Assembly: GCA_964017155.1 (NCBI GenBank)
Contig: OZ024861.1
Coordinates: 29,654,277-29,718,276, forward strand
Direction: 5' to 3'
Origin: Oasisia sp. SBJ-2009
Taxonomy: Eukaryota > Annelida > Polychaeta > Sabellida > Siboglinidae
Length of the DNA: 64,000 bases
Positions within the stretch are counted from its first letter, which is position 1; each line of letters opens with the position of its first letter. The notes beneath the pieces were generated by a model. The model was not told where the DNA came from, did no database searches, and was given only the letters and a program-made list of their open reading frames with translations. The position numbers were made by a program, and so were the translations under genes. Positions 24,885-40,053 of the stretch are shown piece by piece.

Positions 24885-25125
24885 AGACAAAGATGTGTCA
24901 CTTTAGTCTATCATTGTGTCACCTTTTTTCACTGTCATTGTCATCGCTATCTGCGTAGACATCATCTGTGTCATTATGTCATGTCATCTGTGTCATTACG
25001 TCATTGTCATGTGTCACTATGTAATCATTATCATGTCACTATGTCATTGCAATCTGTATCATCATTTCTGTCACTCTGTTGTTGTCATCTACGTCACTAT
25101 GTCAACGTCATGTGTGTCACTATCG
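24885..25125 (-). repeat. GTCAT-rich low-complexity 3' UTR of midasin
   Basis: Directly downstream of the midasin stop codon (TGA at 25126-25128) lies ~240 bp of irregular GTCATTGTCATCTGTGTCAC repeats on the plus strand. It is presumed to be transcribed as 3' untranslated region. Confidence 0.6.
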
Positions 25126-25494
25126 TCACTTGTCAGTGGCGGTGACGAGTTCGAACCACTGTCTCAGGGCGTCACTGAGGGTGTGGGGCAGGGATCCCGT
25201 GTCCCGGAGGATCACGTAGAACGGGAAGGGGAAGATGTCCAGGTACGACTTGATCTCGGGAAGCTGCCCTGGCCCCTTGAAGACGGGAACGCGGATGTCG
25301 AGAATTGAGTCCTGGGGAGGGAAGAGGGGGGGTAAGGTATAATTATATGACAATTTATATACAAACCTTTTCAGTATAAACTGCTCAAAGGTGCTTTACA
25401 GGTTTGATAATTAAAACAAGTCATAAATACTAATAGAAAACAGAACAAATATATATATACATATACAGTGTATATACATATATATTTATATATG

Positions 25495-25528
<34 letters not shown>

Positions 25529-25570
25529 TATATTTATATATATGTATATATATATGTACATACATATATG

Positions 25571-25602
<32 letters not shown>

Positions 25603-28600
25603 TATACAAAATCAATAAAATTAGCCATAGGTACTAAAACCTGCAGTATTTTTAAAACGATGCAAAATTAAAACTGGGTGTCTTAAGATATGTAAATTAC
25701 AAAATATCTCTAAAAATAAAAACACGTTATGAATATGTATAAAAATAATATGCAATACAAATATTCAAAAATTTCATAAATAATTCAAATTAATTAGGCT
25801 AAATAATGACTTGCAGATTGCAGCAAGATTCTTACAGACGTCTATAAATTGCTTCGCTGAATTATAAAAATAAATAATACTTCTGTGATGTTGCTGTTAT
25901 TTAAAAGAAATTACTCAATAGATCTCAAATATATTTTCCAGTTACTGTATTATTTAACAAATTCAACATTGCTCTTATTTAATCACATTGAATACAATAC
26001 TGCTTGACACTTTAAAATTAAACAATCAAAAATATTTTCATATTGCTGCTGCCAAAAAAACAGTGGGTAGAAAACAAAATGGCCACCACAAACCTTGTTG
26101 TTTGGGTTGTCAATATATCTCAAATACATTGTCCAGTTACTGTATTATTTTACAAATTCAACATTGCTCTTATTTAATCACAATAAATACAGTACTGTTT
26201 GACGCTTTGAAATTAAACAATCAAAAATATTTTCATATTGCTGCTGTCAAAAACAAACAGTGGAAAGAAAACAAAATGGCCGTCACAAACCTTGTTGTTT
26301 GGGTTGTCAATGACAACGAACACAACAAAGACGTTGGCCTCCATCGCCTGGCGGACGGCAGACTTGACGGCTTCCATGCCCTCCAGGAATAGTCCACGAC
26401 CATCCGAAACAATCAGTAGAAGTTGTGATATCTCCCCAGAGGTGGAGCCACCACCACGTTGGTGCGATCGAGCGTCCATCATGACGGCAGTGATATGCTT
26501 CAACAACTGAAATGTGCAGAATTGATAAATAAGTCACAGCTTATAATACTTAAACAACAAAATATGACATCGTTAAAAATACAGTACTGTACTAACCATT
26601 ATTCCAGACAGAACAAAAATGTAGAACTTATGGAAAAAATCACATATTAGCATCACGCCAAACTTTGGCTGAAGAAATACCATAAAAACAAGTAAAAAGA
26701 AATGTGTGAGACATATCGTCAAACAATGAATAAAAATGAAACGACTATTTTATATAATACCCCCACATTTGGGACTAGTATAATTGTATACGTAGTGTTT
26801 TAGGCAGCAGGTATTCAGAAACCATGTTTTACTTAATCATGTGGGCTTTGAACTAATTTACTGCGTGATTACATGTCGTTCCTTTCCATTGTTCTAGGAA
26901 TACCGCTACTGCTTTATATGTTGAAATGTGGGCTCTAGCAGCCTGAGGCCAGGAGACTCGTAGGTACTCAGTCATCAACCGAGCCTCGGGAGGCTGAGTC
27001 CACATTTCTTTCGCTTAACTATTTTGGTGTGCCAAAAAAGGCACTGTTTTTTCCCCTATAATAAACAAACGTCATAATTTGGCCTATTTCATATCTACGC
27101 TTGGGTCCGTGTTGTTCCTTGCATAAATACTGCTATGGTAGTACTAACAAAATATAAGCATACATTTTTTGCAATATTGTTGAAAAATATAAGTTTTGAG
27201 ACATTTGTTTTGTTTACTGTGCTCTATGGCTAGGTATACAGTTTTTCATAGAGAAAACACTCAATTGCTGAGATCACTCCATACCTGAGCGATCTTTGTC
27301 TTCTTCTGTTCGAAGCTGAACTTCTGCAGTATCTTGGCACCTGATTGGCTGTTGAATTGTTCTTGAAACGAATGCAGCAACCCAGTCGACTCCCCAAAAC
27401 TGTCGAACACAAAAGCATAATTACACCGACTGACATCAACATACCTGAATTTTCATGCATTTGTTATAATGGTTATGTTTATTAGCTAATAATTGATTAC
27501 ATTAAAATGACGTTCTTGTAAACTGCATTTCACCATAACTAAAAACATAACAAGTGTACAATATACTGACTACAGCACTACGATGTATGTCATACTAACA
27601 GAGCCATCTTGCTGGAAAGACAAGTCTACCCTGGCAATATCCCCACAAAAGAATAATATATTAATTTGGAAAGCGATATGTTATTAATATTGTTACTATG
27701 TTATAAATGATCCAATGTTGGATCTTATAGACATCCAAAACGAAAGTGAAATTTGTACTTGAGCTGACAGGGCATGCAAGTGTACCCCATCTCGACAAAC
27801 AGTTGGTGACCATAATGCACCATGTCACCCTTTGCTGTTGAACATGCTGAATTAGTCAGTGTTTTGTTGGTTGCTAAGACAAGTCTGGGAGACATGGGAA
27901 ATTACTAATGTTGAAAAAGTTAGGAAGATGAGGGGGCAGACATGAGGGGGCAGAGACAAGGGGGTCTCACCTGCAAATGCCGACTTCACCCACTTCTAGC
28001 AGTGTGAGGGCGTTGGCAATGACAGCCAGAGATTCAAAGGCCAGCTGCAATAGCACAACACAACCAGTGAAAAACACACCCATTGCACAACACACTCATT
28101 GCACAACACACCCAGTGCACAAAACACCCAGTGCACAACACATCCATTGCACAACACATCCATTGCACAACACACCCATTGCACAACACACCCATTGCAC
28201 AACACATCCATTGCACAACATATCCATTGCACAACACACCCATTGCACAACACACCCATTGTACAACACATCCATTCCACAATACAACCAGTGCACAACA
28301 CACCCATTGCACAACACAACCAGTGAAAAACACACCCATTGCACAACACACCCAGTGAAAAACACACCCACTGCACAACACATCCTGTGGACAACACACC
28401 CATTGCACAACACATCCTGTGGACAACACACCCATTGCACAACACATCCTGTGGACAACACAACCTGCAGACAACACAACCAGAGTTTAACACATCCAGT
28501 GGACAACATTCACATGAGCAACTCAACTCGTTAGAAACCAGTGTCAAGATTGTATAAGTTAAAATGTGTAATTTGTGTATTTTGCTATATTTGCAAGACT

Positions 28601-28973
28601 ATTTATATGTCACACTGCAGCAAGAAGATATTGCAGATCTACATTAACTGCATTCAACTGTTAGTGTGTCATGAAAGGTCACTTGTTTGTAAACATCTAC
28701 ACTGCTATGTCCAACTGACCATTGTACTACACAAACATAATATTATACAACCTTCCAAATATCACACGCGCACACACACGCACGTGCACACACACACACT
28801 ACACACGCACGCGCGCACACACCAATGTACACACACCACATACACACACACACTTCTCACACGCACACACTCATCCACTCACTCACTCACTCTCTCTCAC
28901 ACTCACTCATTCAGTCAGTCACTCTCGCACACACTCACTCACTCACTCACTCACTCACTCACTCACTCACTCA

Positions 28974-29008
<35 letters not shown>

Positions 29009-29187
29009 ACACACCCACCCACCCACCCACCCACCCACTCACTCACTCATTCACTCATTCATATATACATACATTCATTCATTCATTCACTCATTCACCC
29101 ACGCATTCGCTCATTCGCTCATTCATTCGATCACTCACTCACTCTGTCGCTCAGTCTCTCATTCACGCAGTCATTCAGTTATTCATT

Positions 29188-29231
<44 letters not shown>

Positions 29232-31328
29232 TCACTCACTCACTCACTCACTCACTCACTCACTCACTCACTCACCCACCCAAACACACACACAGTCACA
29301 CCTCCCCCCACCCTCTGTCTATCACCACCCTACCTGTCTCGAGTGGTTGTCTGCCATGCTAGACGAGTCGTCGACGGCCACCATGACCTGGTACTGTCTC
29401 TTACTGGGCTTTGTGCGTCGCAGCCAGATCTTGTCCTTGCGAAACTGACTCGCAATATACGGGATCACCTTGCGCATGTTCAGCCTCTTCCCCGTCCGGT
29501 AATCACCCCTGTCAGACAGTCGCCATGGTTACTTCACATTCAGGGTCATTGTCAAAGATAATAATAAACTTGATTTAAAACACTGGCCTCCAGAGTATGA
29601 TTTTGTTCAATAATATTTACAGTCTTCATAAAACTTATGGAACCACAAATAAAATAAAATTTAGTTCCTGCCAGTGTTTCTGACCCCAAATTTAGGAATC
29701 CTGACTAATAGTACTGCGATACACTATACCCCCTACATTCAAACTTATTATGCATCAATATTTAAACACACTGAAGGTCCATAACATTAATGGAAAATCT
29801 ACAGATTTTTATAGATACTCATGTGTGAAAACAGGCTGAATGGGGACTGTCAGGATCAGTAGGAGACACCGATACCCAACTCGGGCCTGTGACAATATCG
29901 CGCTCTTTACGTGTCAGTTCATCTTTGAATTCTTTTACACTCCAACTGTTATCATATAAGGCGTATTTATAATGGGTGTGAACAACCCTGGATACAGTGT
30001 ATGAATGTGGTGTAATGGTGCCACTTGGTTCATTAGTTCCGTAGGTTCCCATTTGTTTCAGGAATTCGCAGGGAAAGTACAAAGTACGTACTTGAGTTTC
30101 GTCGCCTGCGAAGGTTCCAGCACCAGACGAAGCTGCTCACACAGCTCCTGGGCCAGGCCCTGGGTCAAGGTCTCGTAGTCGTGCCAGGCCGCGATGGCCT
30201 TCTGCTCCTACGAATCATGAATGAATGAATGAATGAATGAAAGTTTATTTAACAACCACAACACAGGAATATACAACATAGTATGGGAAAATAATACAAT
30301 ACATAATGGTAACGACAATACAATTTGTTTATAATATCGCTGCTATTGTTAAAGGGACATAACAGAAGTCATATGACTTGTAAGGCGCTATGCCCTGTGC
30401 AACTAAAATGCGTAGTAGTTATAGGAAAAGTTATAAGGTTGAATACAAACCAACAATTATTTTTTCATTGTGTTAATTGTCCATAAATACGAAGAAAGTA
30501 GCGTCGACTTTAATCTTTTCTTAAATTGTTGCAAACTTGGCAACTGTGTTATATCACTTGCAAGACTGTTCCATATGTGTATACCTGCGCTTTTTTAACA
30601 TAAAATAGTTTAGATTGTCTGGTATCATGCTAGTGTATGGCTGCAGTTGGTTCAAAGAATGCTTGTACATGACCTTCTAAACAGTGGTTGTTCGCTTTAT
30701 ACAGAGAATACTCGCGTTCTATATTTATTTCAATAAACGTCTTGGTGATTTGTTCATGTTATTTATCTCTTGATAACTGTTACATGTATACGTGAAATGA
30801 TAGTGTTGCACATCACAGAGTTCAGTATCAGTTATCAGAATAAAGAAATTAAACTAAGACGACAAGCAGAAATTATTTGTTGTATGAATTTACACTGTTG
30901 ATATAGTATCAGAAAGTTGTTATAATGCATTGGACAATAGTGGAGGTAATTTAATAAAAAATAGAAACAAATTATTTTCTCTTTAAAATGTGAAATGAAA
31001 TTGTCAAGCTTTCATTTTACAGAATATGGGTTACATATGAAAGATACATCAGCGGAAGGATAAAACAATATTAATAAAGTCACCTCTTCCCATGATGCAT
31101 CTGGAGTTGCTGCGGGATGGTTCCACATCTGCAGTTGTTGCTCAAGTTCAGCCCGTAACCTTTCGACATCCAACTCTCCAGGCTGTTAAGAACATAATCT
31201 CTTCAATGCAATCACTTTTAAACTATGTTCCTTATTTAATTTTTCATTCATTACGCTAAAAACCAAATATACTATAGAAAACAAAGCTGGATTTGTTGGG
31301 TATTATTACTGTATGCTCACCAATATTA

Positions 31329-31370
<42 letters not shown>

Positions 31371-34300
31371 CATATACATATACGTATATATATATATATA
31401 TATTTTAATGTAACTGAATTAATACAGGCCAAACAAGGACAGTTTTCTTTCCATGTTTAAAATTGTTCTTACATATATTTTTAATTAAATCGTAATTAAG
31501 TCATAAGTATATTAATTTATTAAGTTGTTTAATCGATTAACTTATTTTATTTATTTTATTATTATTTTTTAAATTATATAATAACAATGATAATCTTTTT
31601 ACTATACCATCATTGTTTACATACATGTCTTAATATGTTAGAAATGCGTATTTTAATTACTAAACATATAATCTTAAATTTTTATGTAATATCATATTAA
31701 CACACGCACACACAGCTATATATATATATTTTATGATTCTATATACTGTTACAATATTTACATGGTTCCGGAAATACACCACTTAATAAATGCTGGTTAT
31801 AATACCAATAAACTGCAAATATTCATTAACTCTACCCAGACGCGTTTATCCATGTAGGAGGGGGAACACAACCAACCTGTAGATTGTAGTGCTCCATGGC
31901 GGTGTGGAAGCTCGATTCGGCTCCACGAGACGCTCCGGACGTTGCCACTTTCTCTCCGCTCACCTCCATCTTCTCCTCTTCATTCGTCCCTTCACCGTCC
32001 GCCCCGTTCTCTCCATCTTTCACTTCCTTCTGTGCCTTCGATTTCAATTTCGCTGCCTGCAGTTTGTCAATGTCGCCTTTGTCCTGAAGTCAGGTGAAAG
32101 ATGACATGATCATTTTCAAAATGCTGCCCATTACAGAGCGAGTTCATTGTTTCCCACGGGTTTGGGGCACTGAGGGTGAACATTCAGTTACCTAAATACA
32201 GTGATAATACAACCGGCCAAAACGCAGCGATATGTCAGCAGAACACCAGGGTGTGTTGATGACATGCTAAAGGTGCTACACTGGGAAAGCCTGGAAATGA
32301 GGAGGAAGAACAACCGCCTAAGTCTCCTTCACAAAATCAACACCGATCATGTTGACATCACCTTAGACCAGTACCTCCAGCGGAGTGACCCCAGAACTTG
32401 GGGAGCCCAGCGTTTTCGACATGCAAGGGCAGACCACCCAGCCCTTTACCATTTATTTTTTCATGCAACCCTTAGACAGTGGAATAGGCTCCCCACAATC
32501 CTATCAGCCACTGTATGCCCAGAGGCTTTCAGAACTGGCCTTTGGGCCTTAACATCTGCTTTAATTTCTTCATAAGACTATGTACATCATAATATTAACA
32601 TTTTTTAATCACCAGAGGTCCGTAGAATAACTTTATTAATGTTTTAGTATACATTTTGTTTTTTATATTAACTGTTTTAAGAGAGCTTACACCCCACAAG
32701 CGCACAAGCTTCGATTGGACTTTTAACACCTGGAAAGGGCCCAGTCCAGTATATGGAAAAAGAAACAAAATATTTTTAGAAGTCTTCAGAAGGTAAGAAG
32801 GTTAAGACATGAAACAGAATATTTAACTCATGCTATGTCAAATACCAGGTGAAATTAAAATCCTTATTATGAATCTGTGCATAACATTTTGTACTTTCTT
32901 TGGACATCTTAAATGTTAAGCAACCGACTGCATTTGTCAACTTTGTTTCTATGTTAGAAAAGAAAATCTTACATCGACTGGCTCAGAATCATCAGGTCTC
33001 ATGTCTGTGTCATCGTCACCAATGTCGTCTGCTTCTTCGTCCTCTTGCATCATGGGTACTGGCTGTGTCTGCTGCTGATTGGCTGTTGCAGCGTCCATTG
33101 TTTGTGTGTCGTATTGTGATTGGGCGTCCTTCACGTGTTCGTATAACTCGCTTCTTTTATCACTCTGTTGTATAATACAGGTTGTTAATTATATCATGAA
33201 AAGAATTACACAACGATGATATTTATAATAATAATAATACTGTTTTTCTATAGCGTTAATTCCCTCATAGCGGATTGATGCGCTGTACAAGAAATATAAT
33301 AAATGTATTGATAAATATAAATTATATAAATTAATATAAATCAAATAAAAATTTTGTTTTAAGATGTACACTAATAACCTTTGTATGAAAATTATATAAA
33401 TCTATTTAAAATAAATTAAACACTGCTTTAAGATGTATGGTACTAAACCTTTATATGTAAATTAAAAAAATTAATATAAAATTCAAATCTTTCCTAAATC
33501 TGTGAATGTAAACTGTCTATACATTAATCTAAAACATGATCAGTGATTAAAACGTGTATAACACTAAAAAGAAATTCTAAAGCAATGTCCGTAATTTCAA
33601 AACAATTTGAATTAATTGAAATGTCTAATAAAAAGATATGTCTTTAAACACTTTCTAAACGCAGATAATGTTCCAGATGCACGAATGTACATTTCCAATT
33701 GGAAACTGCTTCACTTCATTATTTCCCCTGTTACCATTACTTAAAAGAATAAATACATTATACACCCTTAAAATCCCCCATAGATATTACTTTGTTCACA
33801 ACATACCTCACAGTATATACATTTGTATATTTTAGCGTGATGGTGCCAGCTCCTAGGTGTAATTTGTTTCATTGAATATTACATTCTCATGACTACAATG
33901 TGCATGTTGAAGGCTTACTGCCAATTTCTGTTTGGTTACTTTATTAACGTTCAGAACAATGTTCGCAATTTTAAAGATTCCACCTACAACAGGTTCAAAT
34001 GAAAAACAAAACATTCAGTTTCAAAACAACATTGATTGACAATAATGCCGAGGCAAGCAGAGTTATCCACAATACCCTTTGATGTTTAACTTTCCCACGT
34101 TCTAGCCAGCAGACTTCCTGTTCTCCATACAACTGTCACAACTAGATTACAACCATAGCCACCACATATTCTTGGGCTCCACACTGGTTTCAAAAACAAA
34201 TCCTCCGAGTAAAACAAAATCCTCTTAATACACCACTTAGAGTACATTTACAAAGGTGGTCGTACTAGAAGAGTCCATTTACGAAGGTGGTCGTACTAGA

Positions 34301-35985
34301 AGAGTCCATTTACGAAGGTGGTCGTACTAGAAGAGTCCATTTACGAAGGTGGTCGTACTAGAAGAGTACATTTACGAAGGTGGTCGTACTAGAAGAGTAC
34401 ATTTACGAAGGTGGTCGTAATAGAAGGGGGCACACATCACCTCTCCTTCGCGTTCCTCTGACTGGTCGTTCCGCTGGGTGTCTATGGTCTTCAGACGTCG
34501 TTCGACTTTCTCATCAATCGAGCCGAGGCTCCGGTCCTCCGTCGACTGGCCGGGTCTCTGACGCTGCTGGGAACAAACAGACCCTCGATACACTCTCACT
34601 TCATGGAATGATTACAACTAGGGCAATGTGGATGGGCAGAAGTCATCTAGATTCTGACAGATTCTTCGCTTCTGAAGATCAGTTTATTTATTTGTCAATC
34701 TTATAGCTGACTTTCATTTAACGTCTGTACAAAAATGACATCCATCCGCCCACCCGCCCGCCCACCCCCCACCCACCCACACACCCCCCCACCCACCCAC
34801 CCCCCCACCCACCCACCCACCCATCCATGAATCCATCCATGAATCAATCCATGAATCCATCCATGAATCCATCCATCCGCCCGCCCGTCCGTCCGTCCGT
34901 CCGTCCGTCCGTCCGTCCGTCCGTCCGTCCGTCCGTCCGTCCGTCCGTCCGTCCATGAATCCGTCCATCCATGAATCCGTCCATCCATGAATCCATGAAT
35001 CCGTCCATCCATGAATCCGTCCATCCATGAATCCATCCATCCACCCGCCCGCCCACCCACCCGCCCGCCCACCCACCCGCCCTACCACCCACCCACCCAT
35101 CCATGTTTATAGTGGTGCAGGGTAAAAACTGTCCACACTCAATCATGTCATGTACAGAAAACCACACGAAAATACCAGAAGTGACCTTACCCGTTGTGAG
35201 GTCTGTTGGTGTCTTTCCGACAGAGACGTTGTCACGGAAGTACTCGTCTCTCCCTCGTGTCCCTCCTCTCGCTCTGACTCCGCCACCCCTCCACCCTCCC
35301 GCTGGGAAACAGAGGGCATGGGAAAATATCATCACAAACATAAATTTCACATACATTTTTTTTTTTGCCAGGGGCTTCATATTATAACTATAGTACTTAA
35401 ACAACTTGTTGCCTCCCTGCCAGATGCTTCCCTCCTGCTGACAGATGCTACGTGTTATAACTATAATAATTTAACAACTTGTTGCCTCCCTGCCTTGACA
35501 GATGCTACGTGTTATAATTATAGTACTTTTAACAACTTTTTGCCTGCCCGCCAGATGCTCACCTCCTGGTCCTCATTCTGCGCTCCTCCGTCCCGGGCTA
35601 GTTCGCTCTCCTGCACATTTTGCGAGTCATTCTCCGTCTTCCCAGCATGCTCAGCAGCCTGGGCAGCATCTTCCGCCTTCTTGTCACTTTCACGACCTTC
35701 GTCTTCATTCTCCTCCATCGGAATGTCCTTCAATAACAATTCACTTATGCTAATTTGTTAACTTACTTTATTTATACCCAAGAACAAAGAATATCTAACA
35801 CTGGGTTAAATACGATAATAAAATATACAAACGCAGGACCAATTATATCAATAGTGGAATAAATATACTGGAAGATCCTTGACATTAGAAGTATATATAT
35901 ACTTATTGATTGATGAAACTTATGATTTAACGATTTTATTTAACCTGTTTTTTTAACATATTTATTTAGATTATATATACATCCT

Positions 35986-36049
<64 letters not shown>

Positions 36050-36062
36050 TGTGTGTGTGTGT

Positions 36063-36131
<69 letters not shown>

Positions 36132-37299
36132 TGTGTGTATATATATATACATATAAATATAATATATATACTTGTTTGACATTGTCAGAACCTTTGGTAG
36201 GTTTTCAATCTGAAGACAAGAACTTTTAGAAACTCTTCCTAATAATAACAATAATATAAATAAGAAATATAACAGAAAATTCTTGTTAATAAACTGAGTT
36301 CACGCTATCCCCTTATTTGCAAGTAAAGTTTCTTCGAGGTGACACATCATATCTGACTACACGATAAACTGTAACTCCCCAACAATCCACTTAAAAAGGC
36401 AATGTTGTAACAAGGCATCATGACTGACAGACAAAGCAAAACAGATCAAATGATGTAAGACCACAATAAGGTGTTCATCCACCATTCCCTGACCAAAGAG
36501 TACCCTATAAAAGCAGCATTATGCAAGTTGTCTGAATTTCTGTGAGCACACATGTAGTGTGGAGTGAGTAGAAATGATGTTGTTGTGCAGCGTGGCATCA
36601 GAGCTGTCAACTTATGACAGCTGTCAGTTGGTGCATTTCTGCATATTAATACAGTTGTCATTTTGCTTGGTGATGTAATCAGTGGCAACCTGTGGGTGGT
36701 TCAAGCAGAAATGGAGGGGTGCAAGGTTGGAAAGACATTTGTGGGAGCCTGAGGTGTGGGAAGTTCACGAATGTTTAACATAACTTGTGTATATGGAGGG
36801 TAAATATGCTGTGAAATTGTCAATAACAGATCTCATCAAGATTAGTAGGAAATGAAGGAAACATTATAATGGTCGTCTATGGAAAATGCAAATGTGGTCT
36901 GACTCCAAATGGGGAAAGTGCTAGGGCCTGTGGCCTCCACCGGACACGGGAAGGAATATGGATAAGGAGTCAACGAAAGATGGTGAAAGACAACGTCGTC
37001 ATCTTGTCACAGCCACATGTCTCAGAGAGTACTTGAGGACTGACAGAGTTAGTTACCTCAAGTCCAGGGTGTTCCTTCCCAGAGTCTTCTTCTTTTGCAG
37101 CCTCCTCCTCCTCCCCCTCCCCCACTTCCATCCCCTCTCCTTCCTCTCCCCCTTCTTCATCCTTCCCGTCATTCTCAGTGCCATCCTGAATCAGAACACT
37201 TTCTCAATGAAATGAACATTATAACTATCATAACTACACTTTTGTACTTTTGTTTCTGAGTTTTATTTTAATAACTTTTTTTATATATTTTTATTTCTA

Positions 37300-37337
<38 letters not shown>

Positions 37338-37646
37338 TATATTGTTATTGCACACATATATGTACCATGTATATTGATATAAATGGATTTACTCACAACT
37401 TGGGTTTTTAGATGAAATAGAAAATGCAAGAAATAGAAACGTTACAAAAGGGAAGAAACGAAAGTAAAAAGCCGGAAAAGCGTTACAAAAGGGTAGACAT
37501 TTTTGCTCAATATTTTTCTCCAGTATTCAATTTACAATGTTGACTAATACTCCAATTTTTTCTAGAGATAAATCTCGCATGGCGGATCAATGCGCTGTAC
37601 AAGCAATATGAGAAATATATATTATTAAATATATAAACTATATAAT

Positions 37647-37677
<31 letters not shown>

Positions 37678-37685
37678 ATATATAT

Positions 37686-37737
<52 letters not shown>

Positions 37738-39061
37738 AAACACTGGTTTTGAGATGTACAATACTAAAAAGATGAAAATTACATAAACTAATATAAAACA
37801 AATTAAACACTGGTTTCAAGACGTACCATACAAAATCTTTCTATGTAAATTATTAAACGTAGTATTATAAATTAAATACTGATTTTTAAATGTATAAGAC
37901 ATGAATAAGCAGAACCTGTCACACTCTGTCACCTGTGAACCTGGTCATGTAAACATAATTTCAACTTCAGAAAGTATTCAGCCATCCCGCAATTACCACA
38001 GAAAACCTGCTCGTTGTTATAACTCCATCACAGCAAAGATTTGATCGACAGAGCTAAGTTATAAATGTTCTCGTGGCCTGGGGGGTAGAACGGAAAGATG
38101 TAGTTGCACTCACCTGTTCTGTTTCCATTTCTTTCTCGTCACTTCCCAAGTCTCCCTCCTCCTTGTCCCCTCCTTCGTTCTCCTCCTTCTCCTCTTCCTT
38201 TGTTCCGTCTTCATCAATCATCTTATCAATCTCGAGTGGATTTTCTTCTGCGATACAGAAAAGATTGTTTTTTTTGGCAAGTCATATGTAACCCTGGTGG
38301 ATAACTATTATAGTCACCAGAGGGCACTGTAGTATAAGGCCACGCCCAGCTGGTCAAGCTGGACAACTGCTGAGGCGCAGTTTGCCCTGGGCCAGCGACC
38401 GGTCAACAATTACGTCTCAGCGACCGGTCAACACTTGTACCCAGTAACTCAGTATAACCAGCGGCCTGATAAGCGAGTTTGCCAGCAATTGGCGCCGGCT
38501 CCGCCAAGTGGTGCGAGGGTGAGTTATTAGGAGCGAGCCGCCCTCTGGGAGCGTATTCTTTATCAATAAACGCATTGAATACCAAACGACCGTCGTTCGA
38601 CTTGCTTACACATATACCAAACGTTTGCACACAGCCTGTTTTACAGGGAGACTAAACAGCACAGGTTAGATAGTTTGAAACACGGTATACCACAGATGTA
38701 GAGAGAAATACAACCATACCATAAGTGTCTCAGAATTAGAAGATACTTTGCACCACAGGGGAAGAGTTGTGTTTTTGACAAACTGTACGTCTTACAAAAC
38801 CCCACTACAAATGACGTCTCGTGTTTGATTGATATCCGTGAAGAATATGAGTCTCCACTTCAGAATTTGTAAACCCCTTCTAACTACAAGCACAACAAGA
38901 ACATCACCACCGTCTGGGCATATTTTTGTCATACACTAACTGAAAATGAAGACACAAAACTGTTGATTATAATGTTTAATATCGTAACTAACATACTAAT
39001 TCAATTATTACTATTTTACTTATTTTTTTAACGTATTCTTTTTTTTTAACTTTTTTACAAT

Positions 39062-39095
<34 letters not shown>

Positions 39096-39817
39096 CAATC
39101 ATGCTTTTTACTAGAAATAAACGTATTTGTATAAAGTAGTTAGCAAAGGAAATCAGCTACATGGGACACAACAAGGAGACATTGACTGGGGAAGTGTTCC
39201 TTACCAGCGCCTTCCTCTCCCTTGTCTCCCTCCTCCTTCTCTTCCTGTTCCCCGTCAAGGTTCAGATCATCGGGCAGGTCCATGGGAGGCGGGTCCTCCG
39301 TCTTCTTGTCCTTGCTGTAGTCATCATCTCTCTCGTTCTCATCGTACTCATCCTACAAACAACCATCTTATTCATCATCTCTCTCATTCTCATCATACTC
39401 ATCCTACAAACCATCTCAGTCATCATCTCTCTCATTCTCATCATACTCATCCTACAAACCATCTCAGTCATCATCTCTCTCATTCTCATCATACCCTTCC
39501 TACAAACCATCTCAGTCATCATCTCTCTCATTCTCATCATACTCATCCTACAAACCATCTCAGTCATCATCTCTCTCATTCTCATCATACTCATCCTACA
39601 AACCATCTCAGTCATCATCTCTCTCATTCTCATCATACTCATCCTACAAACCATCTCAGTCATCATCTCTCTCATCATACTCATCCTATGAACCATCTCA
39701 GTTGTCATCTCTCATTCTCATTCTATAAACCATCTCAATCATTATCTTCTCATTCTTACCACAGTCATCCTTAAAACCACCTCAGTTGGTCAAACCACTA
39801 ATCTACAGGAAACCTTC

Positions 39818-39861
<44 letters not shown>

Positions 39862-39874
39862 ATATATGTGTGTG

Positions 39875-39919
<45 letters not shown>

Positions 39920-39930
39920 ATATATGTGTG

Positions 39931-39987
<57 letters not shown>

Positions 39988-40006
39988 ATATATATATATA
40001 TGTATA

Positions 40007-40053
<47 letters not shown>

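Larger units (their letters stand above)
25126..31182 (-). other. mdn1: Midasin exons 33-39: MIDAS/VWA domain and C-terminus
   Basis: About 325 residues. Exon 34 ends with '[14 protein letters not shown]'. Exon 35 carries '[20 protein letters not shown]', '[19 protein letters not shown]' and the metal-ion site '[11 protein letters not shown]', in which D-x-S-x-S is intact. Exons 36-38 add '[19 protein letters not shown]', 'KKTKIAQ' and the strand '[16 protein letters not shown]'. Exon 39 encodes '[20 protein letters not shown]' and ends '[17 protein letters not shown]' stop. From work on yeast Rea1, this domain binds the UBL domains of Ytm1 (WDR12) and Rsa4 (NLE1) so the AAA+ motor can pull them off pre-60S particles. 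All visible key residues are present. Confidence 0.95.

Noticed and set aside
28722..29561. His/Ser/Thr-rich 279-codon frame
   Set aside because: Translation of CACT/CATT simple repeats. Its end overlaps midasin exon 35 on the other strand.
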